A DNA stretch of 64,000 nt from Pseudomonas fluorescens (GCF_001307275.1 NZ_CP012831.1:6626501-6690500); one strand, 5' to 3'; shown: positions 15,872 through 26,891, counted from the first letter of the stretch. Notes: a model not told the origin generated them from the sequence alone. Made by a program: numbers and translations.

Positions 15872-16834
15872 ATGTCTGTCTCCACCACACTCGTCCCCGA
15901 CGACGAGTACCTGCCCGCCCGGGAAACGCCGGTACAACGCCGTCGCGTTCGCGCCGCCTGGCTGTTCCTGACCCCGATGCTGCTGTGCCTGGCGCTGGTG
16001 GCGGCCTGGCCGCTGTTGCGTACATTCTGGTTCAGCCTGACCGACGCCAGCCTCGCCGATACGGGGGATGCAACCTTTGTCGGCTTGAGCAATTATCTGT
16101 TCCACAGCAGTGCCGGTTGGTCAGGCCTGCTCGTCGATCCACAGTGGTGGAATGCGGTGCGCAACACCTTGCATTTCACCGTGGTGTCGGTGGGGCTGGA
16201 AATCGTCCTGGGGCTGCTGGTGGCGTTGCTGCTCAACGTCCGGTTCAGCGGACGCGCCCTGGTGCGGGCGTTGATCCTGATTCCCTGGGCGATCCCGACC
16301 ATCGTCTCGGCGAAAATCTGGTCATGGATGCTCAACGACCAGTTCGGCATCATCAATCACCTGATGCTCGGCCTCGGCCTGATCGACGCGCCCCTGGCCT
16401 GGACCGCCGACGCGGACCTGTCGATGTGGGCGGTGATCATCGTCGACGTCTGGAAGACCGTGCCTTTCGTCACCCTGCTGATGCTGGCAGCCTTGCAGAT
16501 GCTGCCCAGCGATTGCTACGAAGCCGCCAGGGTCGATGGCATTCACCCAGTGAAAGTGTTCTGGCGGGTCACCCTGCCACTGCTGATGCCGGCCTTGCTG
16601 GTGGCGGCGATCTTCCGGATCCTCGATTCCCTGCGGGTCTTCGACGTCATCTATGTGTTGACCTCGAACTCGTCGAGCACCATGAGCATGTCGGTCTATG
16701 CCCGCCAGCACTTGGTGGAATTCCAGGACGTCGGTTACGGCAGCGCCGCCTCGACCTTGCTGTTCCTGGTCGTCGCGGTGATCGCCATGGTTTATCTGTA
16801 CCTCGGACGCCGTCAGCTGGAGGTCCGCTCATGA
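15872..16834 (+). CDS. sugar ABC transporter permease (MalF type)
   Basis: A 320-residue inner-membrane permease. The first transmembrane segment (AWLFLTPMLLCLALVAAWPL, about 30-50) follows a charged N-terminus. The cytoplasmic EAA loop YEAARVDGIHPVKVFWRVTL near residue 215 contacts the ATPase, and about six membrane spans are evident. It is 21 bases after the binding-protein gene with GGAAGG-type spacing. Its stop overlaps the next start (ATGA), indicating coupled translation. It pairs with the following permease to form the heterodimeric channel. Confidence 0.88.
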   Translation: MSVSTTLVPDDEYLPARETPVQRRRVRAAWLFLTPMLLCLALVAAWPLLRTFWFSLTDASLADTGDATFVGLSNYLFHSSAGWSGLLVDPQWWNAVRNTLHFTVVSVGLEIVLGLLVALLLNVRFSGRALVRALILIPWAIPTIVSAKIWSWMLNDQFGIINHLMLGLGLIDAPLAWTADADLSMWAVIIVDVWKTVPFVTLLMLAALQMLPSDCYEAARVDGIHPVKVFWRVTLPLLMPALLVAAIFRILDSLRVFDVIYVLTSNSSSTMSMSVYARQHLVEFQDVGYGSAASTLLFLVVAVIAMVYLYLGRRQLEVRS

Positions 16835-17673
16835 GCCCGCGCCTACTGAAAAAAGCCCTGTTGCGCCTCGGGTTCTGGTGCCTGATCGCTATCTTGCTGG
16901 TGTATGCGGTCTTCCCTTTCTACTACGCCATCGTAACGTCGCTGAAACCGTCCAGCGCCTTGTTCCAGGTGAGTTACTGGATCGACCAGCCCGACTTCTC
17001 CAACTACGCCGCCGTGCTCAACCAGGCCTCGTTCCTGCGGGCTATCGGCAACTCGCTGGTGGTTGCGCTGTGCGTGGTCGCGCTGGCGCTGTTCCTCAGC
17101 CTGACCGCCGCCTATGCCTTGGGCCGGGTGAAGTTTCGCGGGCGCGGTCCGGTGTTGATGATGGTCCTGGGCGTCTCGATGTTTCCCCAAGTCGCGGTGC
17201 TGTCGGGGTTGTTCGAAGTGATCCGTGCTCTGGGCCTGTACAACACCTCCTGGGCGTTGATCCTGAGCTACACGATTTTCACCCTGCCCTTCACCGTCTG
17301 GGTGCTGACCACCTTCATGGGGCAACTGCCTCATGAGCTGGAAGAGGCCGCCATCATGGACGGTGCGTCACCTTGGGTCACGTTGACCCGCGTGCTGTTG
17401 CCGCTGCTCTGGCCGGCACTGGTCACCACCGGCCTTCTGGCCTTCATCGCCGCATGGAACGAGTTCCTCTTTGCCCTGACCTTCACCCTGACCGACTCGC
17501 AACGCACGGTTCCAGTCGCCATCGCGCTGATTTCCGGCGGCAGTCCCCATGAGCTGCCTTGGGGCCTGTTGATGGCGGCGTCGGTGCTGGTCACGGTGCC
17601 CTTGGTGATTCTGGTGCTGATCTTCCAGCGCCGCATTGTTTCCGGCCTCACTGCCGGTGCGTTAAAGGGTTGA
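16831..17673 (+). CDS. sugar ABC transporter permease (MalG type)
   Basis: A 280-residue partner permease with about six spans. It begins MSPRLLKKALLRLGFWCLI with the FPFYYAIVTSLKPSSALF motif near 27-44. The EAA loop ELEEAAIMDGASPWVTLTRV is near 170. The start at 16831 overlaps the preceding stop by four bases. A longer open frame runs through this region from 15985, but its upstream part is out of frame with the real MalF-type gene. Function is transmembrane passage of the bound sugar. Confidence 0.88.
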   Translation: MSPRLLKKALLRLGFWCLIAILLVYAVFPFYYAIVTSLKPSSALFQVSYWIDQPDFSNYAAVLNQASFLRAIGNSLVVALCVVALALFLSLTAAYALGRVKFRGRGPVLMMVLGVSMFPQVAVLSGLFEVIRALGLYNTSWALILSYTIFTLPFTVWVLTTFMGQLPHELEEAAIMDGASPWVTLTRVLLPLLWPALVTTGLLAFIAAWNEFLFALTFTLTDSQRTVPVAIALISGGSPHELPWGLLMAASVLVTVPLVILVLIFQRRIVSGLTAGALKG

Positions 17674-17705
17674 GGCCCAACACAGACAAAAAAAGGAACA
17701 GCATC

Positions 17706-18841
<1,136 letters not shown>

Positions 18842-18845
<4 letters not shown>

Positions 18846-20344
18846 CTTTATCCTTGAATAGCCTGAGCAATCCGATGCCCGCCTCTCTTGAACATGCGCA
18901 GCAGGCCCTGCGTGATGGCCTGTCTCGCCTGATCCACGACTATCGACCCGACTATCATCTGGCCCCGCCAACGGGCTGGATGAACGACCCTAACGGGGTG
19001 GTGTTTTTTCGGGGCGAGTACCACGTGTTCTACCAACACCACCCCTTCGACGCCAAATGGGGCCCGATGTACTGGGGCCACGCCAAGAGCGCCGACCTGG
19101 TTCATTGGCAACATCTGCCCATTGCCCTGGCACCGGGCGACGATTTCGACCGCGACGGCTGTTTTTCCGGTAGCGCGGTGGTGTGTGGCGACACCCTGGC
19201 GCTGATCTACACCGGGCACACCTGGCTGGGAGAGGTGGGTGACGAACGCCTGATCCGCCAGGTCCAGTGCCTGGCCACCAGTGTCGACGGTGTCCGCTTC
19301 GTCAAGCATGGCGCCGTTATCGAGGACGCGCCGCAAGCGGCGATCATGCACTTTCGCGACCCCAAGGTCTGGCAGGAGGATGGTTATTGGTACCTGATTG
19401 CCGGGGCGCGCCTGGGCGACACGCCGCTGCTGCCGCTGTATCGCTCCACGGACCTGCGCGCCTGGGAATTTCTCGATTACGTGTCCAGGGGTACTGACGG
19501 CGACGGCTACATGTGGGAATGCCCGGACCTGTTTCGCCTCGACGGGCGCGACGTACTGCTGTACTCCCCCCAAGGCATGCAACCGGCGGGGTACGAACGG
19601 CTCAACAAGTATCAGACCGGTTATCGCATTGGCCACCTCGACAGCGAATGGCACTTCAGCGGCGGGCCGTTCATCGAGCTGGATAACGGCCACGATTTCT
19701 ATGCCGCGCAAACCTTGGTGGCCGCTGATGGCCGGCGCCTGGTGTGGGCCTGGCTGGACATGTGGGAAAGCCCGATGCCGAGCCAGGCCCATCACTGGTG
19801 CGGCATGCTCGGTTTGCCACGGGAGCTGGAACTGCAGGGCGATCGCCTCGGCGTGTTTCCGGCGCGGGAACTGGTTGCGCTGCGCCAGGCACCGTTGCCG
19901 AGCATTGCGCCGTGGGGCGAGTCGGGCAGCCGCTGGGTACCGCAAGTGAGTGGCGACCGACTGGAGATCCATGTGCATCTGGACCTGCTCGATTGCACCG
20001 AAGGTCACTTGGGCATTGCCTTGCGCTGCAGTGCCGATGAGCAGGAACAGACCCTGCTGTATTACGACGCGTCACTGCGACGCCTGGTGCTCGATCGCAG
20101 CCGCTCGGGTGCGCAAGTGAGCGGCCAGCGCAGCGTGCCGATAGAGCCGGCGCAGACGCAACTGCACCTGCGGGTGTTTCTCGATCGTTCCTCCATCGAG
20201 GTGTTTGAGCAAAGCGGCCGCTTCAGCCTCAGCAGTCGGCTCTATCCGCGGCCCGACAGCCTCGGGGTGAAGCTGTTGGCGAGCGGGACGGGCGGGCACG
20301 TCGCCATTTCCAACGCCTGGCCCCTGGCCTCGGGTTGGCTGTGA
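18842..20344 (+). CDS. GH32 invertase / sucrose(-6-phosphate) hydrolase
   Basis: A 500-residue beta-fructofuranosidase very similar to E. coli CscA. The nucleophile motif WMNDPNG has Asp49, the transition-state motif is HFRDPKVW, and the acid/base motif is MWECPD. A beta-sandwich domain fills the C-terminus with DRSSIEVF. No signal peptide is present, so it acts in the cytoplasm. Because the sugar arrives by an ABC transporter rather than a PTS in this cassette, free sucrose is the likely substrate although databases often call it sucrose-6-phosphate hydrolase. The ATG overlaps the upstream stop (ATGA); a second ATG at 18875 is a possible alternative start. Confidence 0.92.
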
Positions 20345-20419
20345 GTCGCGTCATTCGAGTCGCGAGAAGCCCGGGCGCTGTGTCATGATTCTGCGTCAAC
20401 CTGACTGGCCGCACTTCGC

Positions 20420-21412
20420 ATGACTTCCGTGAAAGACGTTGCACAGCTGGCCGGCGTATCCCTGATGACGGTTTCGCGCGCGCTCAACACGCCGGAAAAA
20501 CTGAGCCCCGAAACCCTTCAGCGGGTACGCCGCGCCATCGATGAACTGCAATTCGTACCGAGCCTGTCGGCGCGCAGGATGCGCGGCGACAACTTGCAGG
20601 CGCGCACCATCGGTGTGTTCGCCCTGGACACCGCGACCACGCCGTTCGCCGTCGAGTTGCTGCTGTCCATCGAACAGACCGCGCAGCAGGCTGGCTGGAA
20701 CGTCTTCATCCTCAACCTGCTGAGCAACCCGCCCACCGACCAGAACATCGACCTGATGCTGTCGCATCGCCCCGACGGGTTGATCTTCAGTGCCATGGGG
20801 TTGCGCCAGGTGAGCATTCCCGAGCGACTCAAGAGCAAGCCGCTGGTACTCGCCAATTGCCTGGCCGATGACAGCCAACTGGTCAGCTACGTGCCGGATG
20901 ATGAAGCCGGGCAGTACCGCGCCGTGCATCATGCCTTGAGCCAAGGCTATCGGCGCCCGCTGTGTATCAACTTGCCCAGGAAAAGTGTCGCCTGGAATCT
21001 GCGCCAACAAGGTCTGCAACGCGCCTGCCAGGCATTCGGGCTGGCGCCTGAAGCACTCCTGCAATACGACCTTTCCGATCACGATGCCTACGGTGAAACC
21101 GCCGCCATTCTCGACCGGCATATCGTCGACGGCCGTCCGCAATTCGACATCCTGGTCTGCGGCAACGACCGCATCGCCTTCTGCGCCTATCAACTGCTGT
21201 TGGGTCGCGGCTTGAAAATCCCTGATGATGTCGCAGTGCTGGGCTATGACAACATGATCGGCATCGCCGAACTGTTCATGCCGCCGCTGACCACGGTCCA
21301 ACTGCCCTACTACGAGATCGGTCGCCAGGCGGCCCGGCACCTGATCGAGACTCTCGAACTGACGGGCGCCCAGCCGGTGGATTGCCCAATGGTGGTCAGG
21401 GCGTCGCTGTAA
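20420..21412 (+). CDS. LacI-family regulator of the sucrose cassette
   Basis: A 330-residue repressor. The N-terminal helix-turn-helix and hinge (VKDVAQLAGVSLMTVSRALN, 4-23) are followed by a periplasmic-binding-like effector domain (TIGVFALDTATTPFAVELL near 70; VAVLGYDNMIGIAELFMPPL near 273). It lies 75 bases after the invertase gene on the same strand. It probably binds the central-CG palindrome at 14534-14545 and releases it when sucrose or fructose is present. It resembles CscR/ScrR in placement; the inducer is inferred. Confidence 0.85.
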   Translation: MTSVKDVAQLAGVSLMTVSRALNTPEKLSPETLQRVRRAIDELQFVPSLSARRMRGDNLQARTIGVFALDTATTPFAVELLLSIEQTAQQAGWNVFILNLLSNPPTDQNIDLMLSHRPDGLIFSAMGLRQVSIPERLKSKPLVLANCLADDSQLVSYVPDDEAGQYRAVHHALSQGYRRPLCINLPRKSVAWNLRQQGLQRACQAFGLAPEALLQYDLSDHDAYGETAAILDRHIVDGRPQFDILVCGNDRIAFCAYQLLLGRGLKIPDDVAVLGYDNMIGIAELFMPPLTTVQLPYYEIGRQAARHLIETLELTGAQPVDCPMVVRASL

Positions 21413-21428
21413 GGCCAACCGGTATCCG

Positions 21429-22016
21429 TCAAGGCTGCTGCGCGGGCGATGGCGGCAGTGATGCGATGATCCGGGTGCGGCAGACCTCGAGGATTTCATC
21501 AGCCAGGGCGGAATCGTCCGGGCAGGCCCGCGACAACATGACCGCGCCGACGACATGGGCCAACATGTCGAGCATTTTCGCCCTGACCTCTGCCTGCGGC
21601 GCGTCTTGCCCGGTCTCGTACCGGCTCGCGAGCGCCGCCAGCATGTTTTCGATACCGCTGGAAAAAGTCGCCTTCAGCTCGGGCGATTGACGGGCAGCGT
21701 CCCCGCACAGTGCCGCCATGGTGCAACCGCCACCCGGGGCGTCACGGTGATCCCGGGACACGTAGAGATTGACGAACCCGGGCACGTCGAGACCCGCGTT
21801 GTTGGTCAGCGATTGCGCAAGGCTGCGCGCGGCCGCTTCGGCCATCAGGTCGGCCTTGGAGCCGAAATGTTTGTAGAAACCGCCGTGGGTGAACCCGGCG
21901 GCCGCCATCAGATCCGCCACACCCACGCCGTCAAAGCCTCGCTCACGGAACAAGACAGACGCCGTCTCGACGATGTGCTCCCGATTTGCCTGGGCCTGGG
22001 CCTTGGTCACCCGCAT
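21429..22016 (-). CDS. TetR-family regulator (NemR-like context)
   Basis: A 195-residue repressor. The N-terminal helix-turn-helix (GVGVADLMAAAGFTHGGFYK, about 30-49) precedes a ligand domain. Start 22016 (MRVTKAQAQANREH) has GAGGAG seven bases upstream; an upstream in-frame start is less likely. Cys98 sits in GGGCTMAALCGDAA, the position where E. coli NemR has its redox-reactive Cys106 (SGCLTVKL), with a second Cys at 103. Divergent from an Old Yellow Enzyme gene, it probably senses electrophiles or quinones and controls that gene. The NemR parallel is an inference from context and one motif. Confidence 0.83.
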   Translation of the reverse strand: MRVTKAQAQANREHIVETASVLFRERGFDGVGVADLMAAAGFTHGGFYKHFGSKADLMAEAAARSLAQSLTNNAGLDVPGFVNLYVSRDHRDAPGGGCTMAALCGDAARQSPELKATFSSGIENMLAALASRYETGQDAPQAEVRAKMLDMLAHVVGAVMLSRACPDDSALADEILEVCRTRIIASLPPSPAQQP

Positions 22017-22050
22017 TTTCCACTCCTCGTGCTGCTCGAAAATCACGCTC

Positions 22051-22067
22051 ACATCATACATAGATGT
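22051..22067. promoter_or_regulatory. candidate TetR operator
   Basis: ACATC-ATACATA-GATGT, a perfect 5-bp inverted repeat with a 7-bp spacer. It lies 34 bases upstream of the tetR start and about 19 bases before a perfect -35 box TTGACA (22086-22091) that faces the Old Yellow Enzyme gene. I could not place a convincing -10 box. Confidence 0.4.
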
Positions 22068-22183
22068 CGAGCATAATCAAATTCGTTGACAGTTTAGATT
22101 TCGGTCATCATCCTAATGAAAAGCCGCGCTCACCTCGGCAGGTTGCACACAACACTTATCCAAACCCACGGAAACAAGACGCC

Positions 22184-23278
22184 ATGACCGACCAGAATCT
22201 GTTCACACCTCATAAGCTGGGTAATCTCACGCTTTCCAACCGCGTGGTCCTGGCACCGCTGACACGCAACCGTGCGGGGCAAGGTTTTGTACCGAGCGAG
22301 TTCGCGGCCACTTACTACAGCCAGCGAGCGTCCGCCGGCCTGCTGATCTCCGAAGCCTCACAGATTTCCCAGCAGGGGCAGGGTTACCAGGACACCCCCG
22401 GGATCTACACACCGGCGCAGATCGACGGCTGGCGCAAGGTGACCGATGCCGTGCATGCCAAAGGCGGGCGGATCTTCCTGCAACTGTGGCATGTCGGGCG
22501 GGTTTCCCATGTCGACCTGCAAGCGAACGGCGCGGCGCCCGTGGCCCCCTCCGCCTTGCGTGCGGCGACCAAGGTGTTCGTCAACAACAGTTTCCAGGAC
22601 GTTTCCGAACCGCGAGCGCTGCACATCAGCGAATTGCCCGGGATCGTCAACGATTTTCGCCAGGCGGCAGCGAACGCCATCGCGGCAGGATTTGACGGCG
22701 TAGAGATCCACGGCGCGAACGGCTATCTGCTGGACCAGTTCCTCAAGGACGGCGCCAACGTGCGCACCGACGCCTACGGTGGCTCGATTGAAAACCGTGC
22801 TCGCCTGCTGCTGGAAGTGACCGCGGCCGTCGTGAAAGAAGTCGGCGCCGAACGCACCGGCCTGCGCATTTCGCCTGTGTCGCCGGCCAATGGTGTGTCC
22901 AGCAGCGCGCCACAAGCCCAGTTCGACTACCTGATCGACCAGCTCAACGCCCTGGACATCGTTTACCTGCACGTGGTCGAAGGTGCGACGGGCGGGCCGC
23001 GCGATGTTGCGCCCTTCGACTTCGCCGCGTTGCGCCAGCGCTTCAATAACACCTACATCGCCAACAACGGCTACGACCTGGACCTGGCCACTTCGCGACT
23101 CGCCGAAGACCAGGCTGACCTGATCGCCTTTGGCCGGCCGTTCATTGGCAACCCAGACCTGGTGGAACGACTCAGAACCGGCTCGCCGCTGTCGGCGTTC
23201 AATCCCGCCACCCTCTACGGCGGCGGTGCGGCGGGCTACATCGACTACCCAACACTCGCGCAATCCAGCGCGCGGTAA
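22184..23278 (+). CDS. Old Yellow Enzyme family alkene reductase (NemA/XenA-B type)
   Basis: A 364-residue FMN-dependent TIM-barrel reductase of activated alkenes, quinones, nitro-esters and N-ethylmaleimide, using NADPH. It starts MTDQNLFTPHKLGNLTLSNR (start at 22184; upstream frame is non-homologous). The substrate-anchoring motif is HGANGYLLDQFLKDG near residue 180, then DAYGGSIENR, and the flavin-phosphate loop AFGRPFIGNPDLVERL near 320. The first of three plus-strand genes, it is followed by an SDR and a quinone-oxidoreductase-like gene. Likely induced by electrophilic compounds through the adjacent TetR regulator. Confidence 0.9.
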   Translation: MTDQNLFTPHKLGNLTLSNRVVLAPLTRNRAGQGFVPSEFAATYYSQRASAGLLISEASQISQQGQGYQDTPGIYTPAQIDGWRKVTDAVHAKGGRIFLQLWHVGRVSHVDLQANGAAPVAPSALRAATKVFVNNSFQDVSEPRALHISELPGIVNDFRQAAANAIAAGFDGVEIHGANGYLLDQFLKDGANVRTDAYGGSIENRARLLLEVTAAVVKEVGAERTGLRISPVSPANGVSSSAPQAQFDYLIDQLNALDIVYLHVVEGATGGPRDVAPFDFAALRQRFNNTYIANNGYDLDLATSRLAEDQADLIAFGRPFIGNPDLVERLRTGSPLSAFNPATLYGGGAAGYIDYPTLAQSSAR

Positions 23279-23355
23279 CACTGCCCCGACCCCAACCGAG
23301 CGCCTGGACAACAGCGCGCGATTCACTCATCAATCCCTGAAGAAGAGAATCACCC

Positions 23356-24144
23356 ATGGACACTCGCACAACCGTTCTCATCACTGGCGCCTCCACCGGC
23401 ATCGGCGCAGTCTATGCCCAGCGCTTTGCGCAACGCGGCCACAATCTCGTCCTGGTGGCCCGCGACGGCGCGCGCCTGCAAGCCCTGGCCGCCAAGCTGC
23501 GCAGCGAACACACTGTTGCCATCGACATTCTCCAGGCCGACCTGACCCAGATCAGCGACCTGACGAGCGTCGAAGCCCGCCTGCGGGACGACGCCAGCAT
23601 CGGTATCCTGGTCAACAACGCCGGCGCCGCCCAGTCCGGCACCTTCATCGAGCAGTCGACCGACAGCGTCGCGAACCTCGTGTCGCTCAACACCACCGCG
23701 CTGGTCCGATTGGCCAGCGCCATCGCCCCCCGCCTGGTCAAAGCAGGTGACGGCGCGATCATCAACATCGGCTCCGTGGTCGGCCTGGCACCGGAATTCG
23801 GCATGTCGGTCTACGGCGCGACCAAGGCGTTCGTGTTGTTCCTCTCCCAGGGACTCAGCCTGGAACTGTCGCCTAAAGGTGTCTACGTGCAAGCCGTCCT
23901 GCCGGCCGCGACCCGTACCGAGATCTGGGAGCGCGCGGGCATCGACATCAACACCTTGAATGAAGTCATGGAAGTCGGTGACCTGGTCGACGCCGCGCTG
24001 GTCGGTTTTGACCGTCGCGAGCCGGTGACCATCCCGCCGCTGCAGGAAGAGGCACGCTGGGATGCCTTGCAGGCGGCGCGCCAAGGCCTGCTCGGGCAAA
24101 TCAAGCAGTCCCAGGTTGCCGAGCGCTATCAAGACCTGGCGTAA
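23356..24144 (+). CDS. short-chain dehydrogenase/reductase
   Basis: A 262-residue classical-type SDR. The nucleotide-binding motif TGASTGIGAVYAQRFAQRGH is near 10-29, with VNNAG near 90, catalytic Ser in NIGSVVG near 139, and YGATK for the YxxxK pair near 152. An Arg in LVARDG suggests NADP(H) preference. It sits 77 bases after the Old Yellow Enzyme gene behind a GAAGAAGAG site. Substrate unknown; a role in reducing carbonyls made during detoxification is plausible. Confidence 0.85.
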   Translation: MDTRTTVLITGASTGIGAVYAQRFAQRGHNLVLVARDGARLQALAAKLRSEHTVAIDILQADLTQISDLTSVEARLRDDASIGILVNNAGAAQSGTFIEQSTDSVANLVSLNTTALVRLASAIAPRLVKAGDGAIINIGSVVGLAPEFGMSVYGATKAFVLFLSQGLSLELSPKGVYVQAVLPAATRTEIWERAGIDINTLNEVMEVGDLVDAALVGFDRREPVTIPPLQEEARWDALQAARQGLLGQIKQSQVAERYQDLA

Positions 24145-24243
24145 TCATCGTTCAGCGGGCGCCGGCGCGAAGGACAGCGCTGGCATTCCTGGATGCCTGG
24201 CCGGGTGACCAGTCCGCAGCATCCCTTATGAGAGCAAAGCACC

Positions 24244-25260
24244 ATGAAGGCATTTTTAATCGACCGCTACGCCAAGCACAGCGGTCGTATTGGCGACATA
24301 CCGGCCCCAGCAGTGGCTGACCAAGACGTGCTGGTCCGCGTGCATGCCGCCAGCGTCAACCTCCTGGACTCAAAGATCCGCAAAGGCGAATTCAAGCTGA
24401 TCCTGCCCTACTCGTTTCCCTTGGTATTGGGGCATGACGTGGCCGGGGTCGTGATGCGGGTGGGATCCCGTGTCGAGCATTTCAAACCGGGGGATGAAGT
24501 CTATGCCCGCGTCCCGGATGGGCACATCGGCACCTTCGCCGAGCAGATTGCAGTGAACGAAAATGCCCTGGCCCTGAAACCCACAAACGTCAGCCAGGAG
24601 GAAGCCGCCGCCCTGCCCTTGGTCGCCCTGACGGCCTGGCAGGTGCTGGTTGAAACCGCCCAGGTAAAGAAAGGCCAAAAGGTGTTCATCCACGCCGGTT
24701 CAGGTGGCGTCGGCACCCTCGCCATCCAACTGGCCAAACACCTCGGCGCCTTCGTTGCGACCACCACCAGCACCGCCAATGTACCTTGGGTCAAGGCGCT
24801 GGGAGCGGACGTTGTCATCGATTACAAACAGCAGGATTTCTCAAGCGTGCTGCAGGACTATGACGTCGTGTTGAACAGCTTGGGCGCCGATGAACTGGAG
24901 AAGTCGCTGAAGATCCTCAAACCCGGTGGCCAACTCATTTCCATCTCGGGGCCACCCACCCCACAGTTCGCCCAGGCCCAGGGATTTTCCTGGCCGCTGC
25001 GGCTGATCATGGGCCTGCTGAGCAGTGGCATACGCCGCAAGGCCCGCCGAAAGGGGGTGAGCTACGCCTTCGTGTTCATGCGCGCCAGTGGTCCTCAACT
25101 GCGTGAGATCGCCACGCTCGTCGAGTCCGGCAGCATCAAGCCGGTGGTTGACCGATCCTTCGCCTTCGACGCGACGGCGGATGCCCTGGATTATGTCGAG
25201 CAAGGACGGTCCAAGGGCAAGGTCGTCATCAAGATCCACTCGGGAATGGCCGATGAGTGA
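24244..25260 (+). CDS. NADP-dependent quinone oxidoreductase / alkenal reductase-like MDR
   Basis: A 338-residue zinc-free medium-chain reductase. The GroES-like N-terminal domain (HDVAGVVMRVGSRVEHFKPG near 78-97) lacks the zinc-binding Cys cluster. The Rossmann motif is HAGSGGVGTLAIQLAKHLGA near 152, followed by a C-terminal reductase tail. Relatives reduce quinones or alpha,beta-unsaturated carbonyls. Read in the same direction as the Old Yellow Enzyme and SDR genes, it fits an electrophile-detoxification set. It ends 20 bases from the convergent gamma-glutamyltransferase gene. Confidence 0.82.
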   Translation: MKAFLIDRYAKHSGRIGDIPAPAVADQDVLVRVHAASVNLLDSKIRKGEFKLILPYSFPLVLGHDVAGVVMRVGSRVEHFKPGDEVYARVPDGHIGTFAEQIAVNENALALKPTNVSQEEAAALPLVALTAWQVLVETAQVKKGQKVFIHAGSGGVGTLAIQLAKHLGAFVATTTSTANVPWVKALGADVVIDYKQQDFSSVLQDYDVVLNSLGADELEKSLKILKPGGQLISISGPPTPQFAQAQGFSWPLRLIMGLLSSGIRRKARRKGVSYAFVFMRASGPQLREIATLVESGSIKPVVDRSFAFDATADALDYVEQGRSKGKVVIKIHSGMADE

Positions 25261-25280
25261 AACCCATTTGCCTGCGCTCA

Positions 25281-26891
25281 TCACCAAACGGCAATATGCG
25301 AATCCGCCCGGGGTTCGGTCCCGCCGCACAGCACACCACTGACCGGGTCACGCAGGATGATCTGGCCGCGCCCATAGTCGGTCAGGTCGCTGGCGATCTG
25401 CACCTCATGTCCCCGTCGCGCCAGGGCATTGGCCAGGTCCCGTGAAGCCCCGTGTTCGATCCCGACCTTCATGTCTCCCAGCCATTGCCAACGCGGTGCG
25501 TCCAAGGCCGCTTGCGGGTTCAGGCCGAAATCCACCAGGTTCATGACCATCTGCACATGCCCCTGGGGCTGCATGTAGCCGCCCATCACGCCGAAGGGGC
25601 CGAGGGCCTCGCCATTACGGGTAAGGAACCCGGGAATGATGGTGTGGAAGGTTTTCTTGCCCGGGGCCAGGCAGTTGGCGTGGCTCGGATCGAGGCTGAA
25701 CTCCTGCCCGCGATTCTGCAGGGCGATTCCGCTGTCGGGCAGCACCACGCCGGAGCCGAACCCGTGGTAGTTGCTCTGGATGAACGAGACCATGTTGCCC
25801 TCCCCATCCGCGGTGGCCAGGTACACCGTGCCGCTGGCGTGGGGGTCGCCGGGCGCGGGCGGTTGGGCCTGTTCGCCGATCTGCCCGCGCCGACGGGCGC
25901 TGTAGTCATCGCTGAGCAGGTCAGCCACCGCCACCCGCATGTGCAGGGGGTCGGTGATGTAGTGCAGGCCGTCGCTGTAGGCCAACTTCATCGCTTCCAG
26001 TTGACGATGCCAGGTCTGTTGGCTGTCACGCTGATCGAAGTCGAAACCTTCCAGAATCTTCAGCGCCATCAAGGCCACCAGGCCCTGCCCGCTCGGCGGG
26101 ATTTCCCAGACATCCACGCCTCGGTAATTGACGTGGATCGGGTCGACCCACTGGGCGCGATAATCCCTGAGGTCCGAGGCGCGCAGGTAGCCGCCGCTGG
26201 CCCGGGAGTGGGCGTCCAGGCGTTCGGCCAACGCCCCGCGATAGAGGCTTTCACAGCCGGTGTCGGCCAATTCCTGAAGCGTGCGCGCCTGGGCCGGGTT
26301 GCGAAAAATCTCCCCGGCCCGAGGCGCCCGGCCCTCGATCAGGAAAGTCTCGAACCAGGCTTCCAGGACGGCATCGCGATGGGGCGTGAACTCGTTCAGC
26401 GCGATCTGCCATTGATGGGCAACCACCGGCGACAGCGCAAAGCCGTCCCGGGCCAGGCTGATGGCCGGTTGCAGCAGCTCGGCAAAGGGCAGCTTGCCAA
26501 AGCGCTGCGACAACTGCGCCCAAGCCGATGGGCAGCCAGGAACGGTCACCGGTGTCCAGCCATGGATCGGCATCTGCCCATGACCGGCGGCCTTGACCGC
26601 CTCGATGCTCAAGGCCGCCGGCGCATGCCCGTTGCCGTTGAGGCCGTGTAGCTGGCCCTTGCACCAGACCAGGGCGAAGGCATCACCGCCGATGCCGCAG
26701 CCAGTGGGCTCCACCACCGTCAGCGCCGCTGCCGTGGCGATGGCGGCGTCGATGGCATTGCCGCCTTTTTGCATGATCTCGATGCCCGCCTGGGCCGCCA
26801 GGGGCTGGGACGCGGCGACCATGCCCCGACGGGCGAAAACGCTCTGGCGCTGGGATGGATAAGGGTATTCGTGGGCAGAAAATGTCAGCAT
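25281..26891 (-). CDS. gamma-glutamyltransferase, predicted cytoplasmic
   Basis: A 536-residue Ntn-hydrolase of the gamma-glutamyltranspeptidase family. Autoprocessing should occur before Thr355 in ASGTVYLATADGEG, giving a large N-terminal and small C-terminal subunit. The glycine-rich loop GPFGVMGGYMQPQGH follows near 435. Unlike periplasmic Ggt, no signal peptide is present, and the protein begins directly with a RRGMVAASQPLAAQAG block. It is the last gene after a polar amino-acid ABC transporter on the same strand. It likely cleaves an imported gamma-glutamyl compound or glutathione derivative, rather than acting outside the membrane. Confidence 0.87.
   Translation of the reverse strand: MLTFSAHEYPYPSQRQSVFARRGMVAASQPLAAQAGIEIMQKGGNAIDAAIATAAALTVVEPTGCGIGGDAFALVWCKGQLHGLNGNGHAPAALSIEAVKAAGHGQMPIHGWTPVTVPGCPSAWAQLSQRFGKLPFAELLQPAISLARDGFALSPVVAHQWQIALNEFTPHRDAVLEAWFETFLIEGRAPRAGEIFRNPAQARTLQELADTGCESLYRGALAERLDAHSRASGGYLRASDLRDYRAQWVDPIHVNYRGVDVWEIPPSGQGLVALMALKILEGFDFDQRDSQQTWHRQLEAMKLAYSDGLHYITDPLHMRVAVADLLSDDYSARRRGQIGEQAQPPAPGDPHASGTVYLATADGEGNMVSFIQSNYHGFGSGVVLPDSGIALQNRGQEFSLDPSHANCLAPGKKTFHTIIPGFLTRNGEALGPFGVMGGYMQPQGHVQMVMNLVDFGLNPQAALDAPRWQWLGDMKVGIEHGASRDLANALARRGHEVQIASDLTDYGRGQIILRDPVSGVLCGGTEPRADSHIAVW

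Noticed and set aside
15985..17673. Single 562-codon frame suggesting an extended permease
   Set aside because: Only the part from 16831 codes for the MalG-type permease. The upstream part is a +1 shadow of the MalF-type gene.
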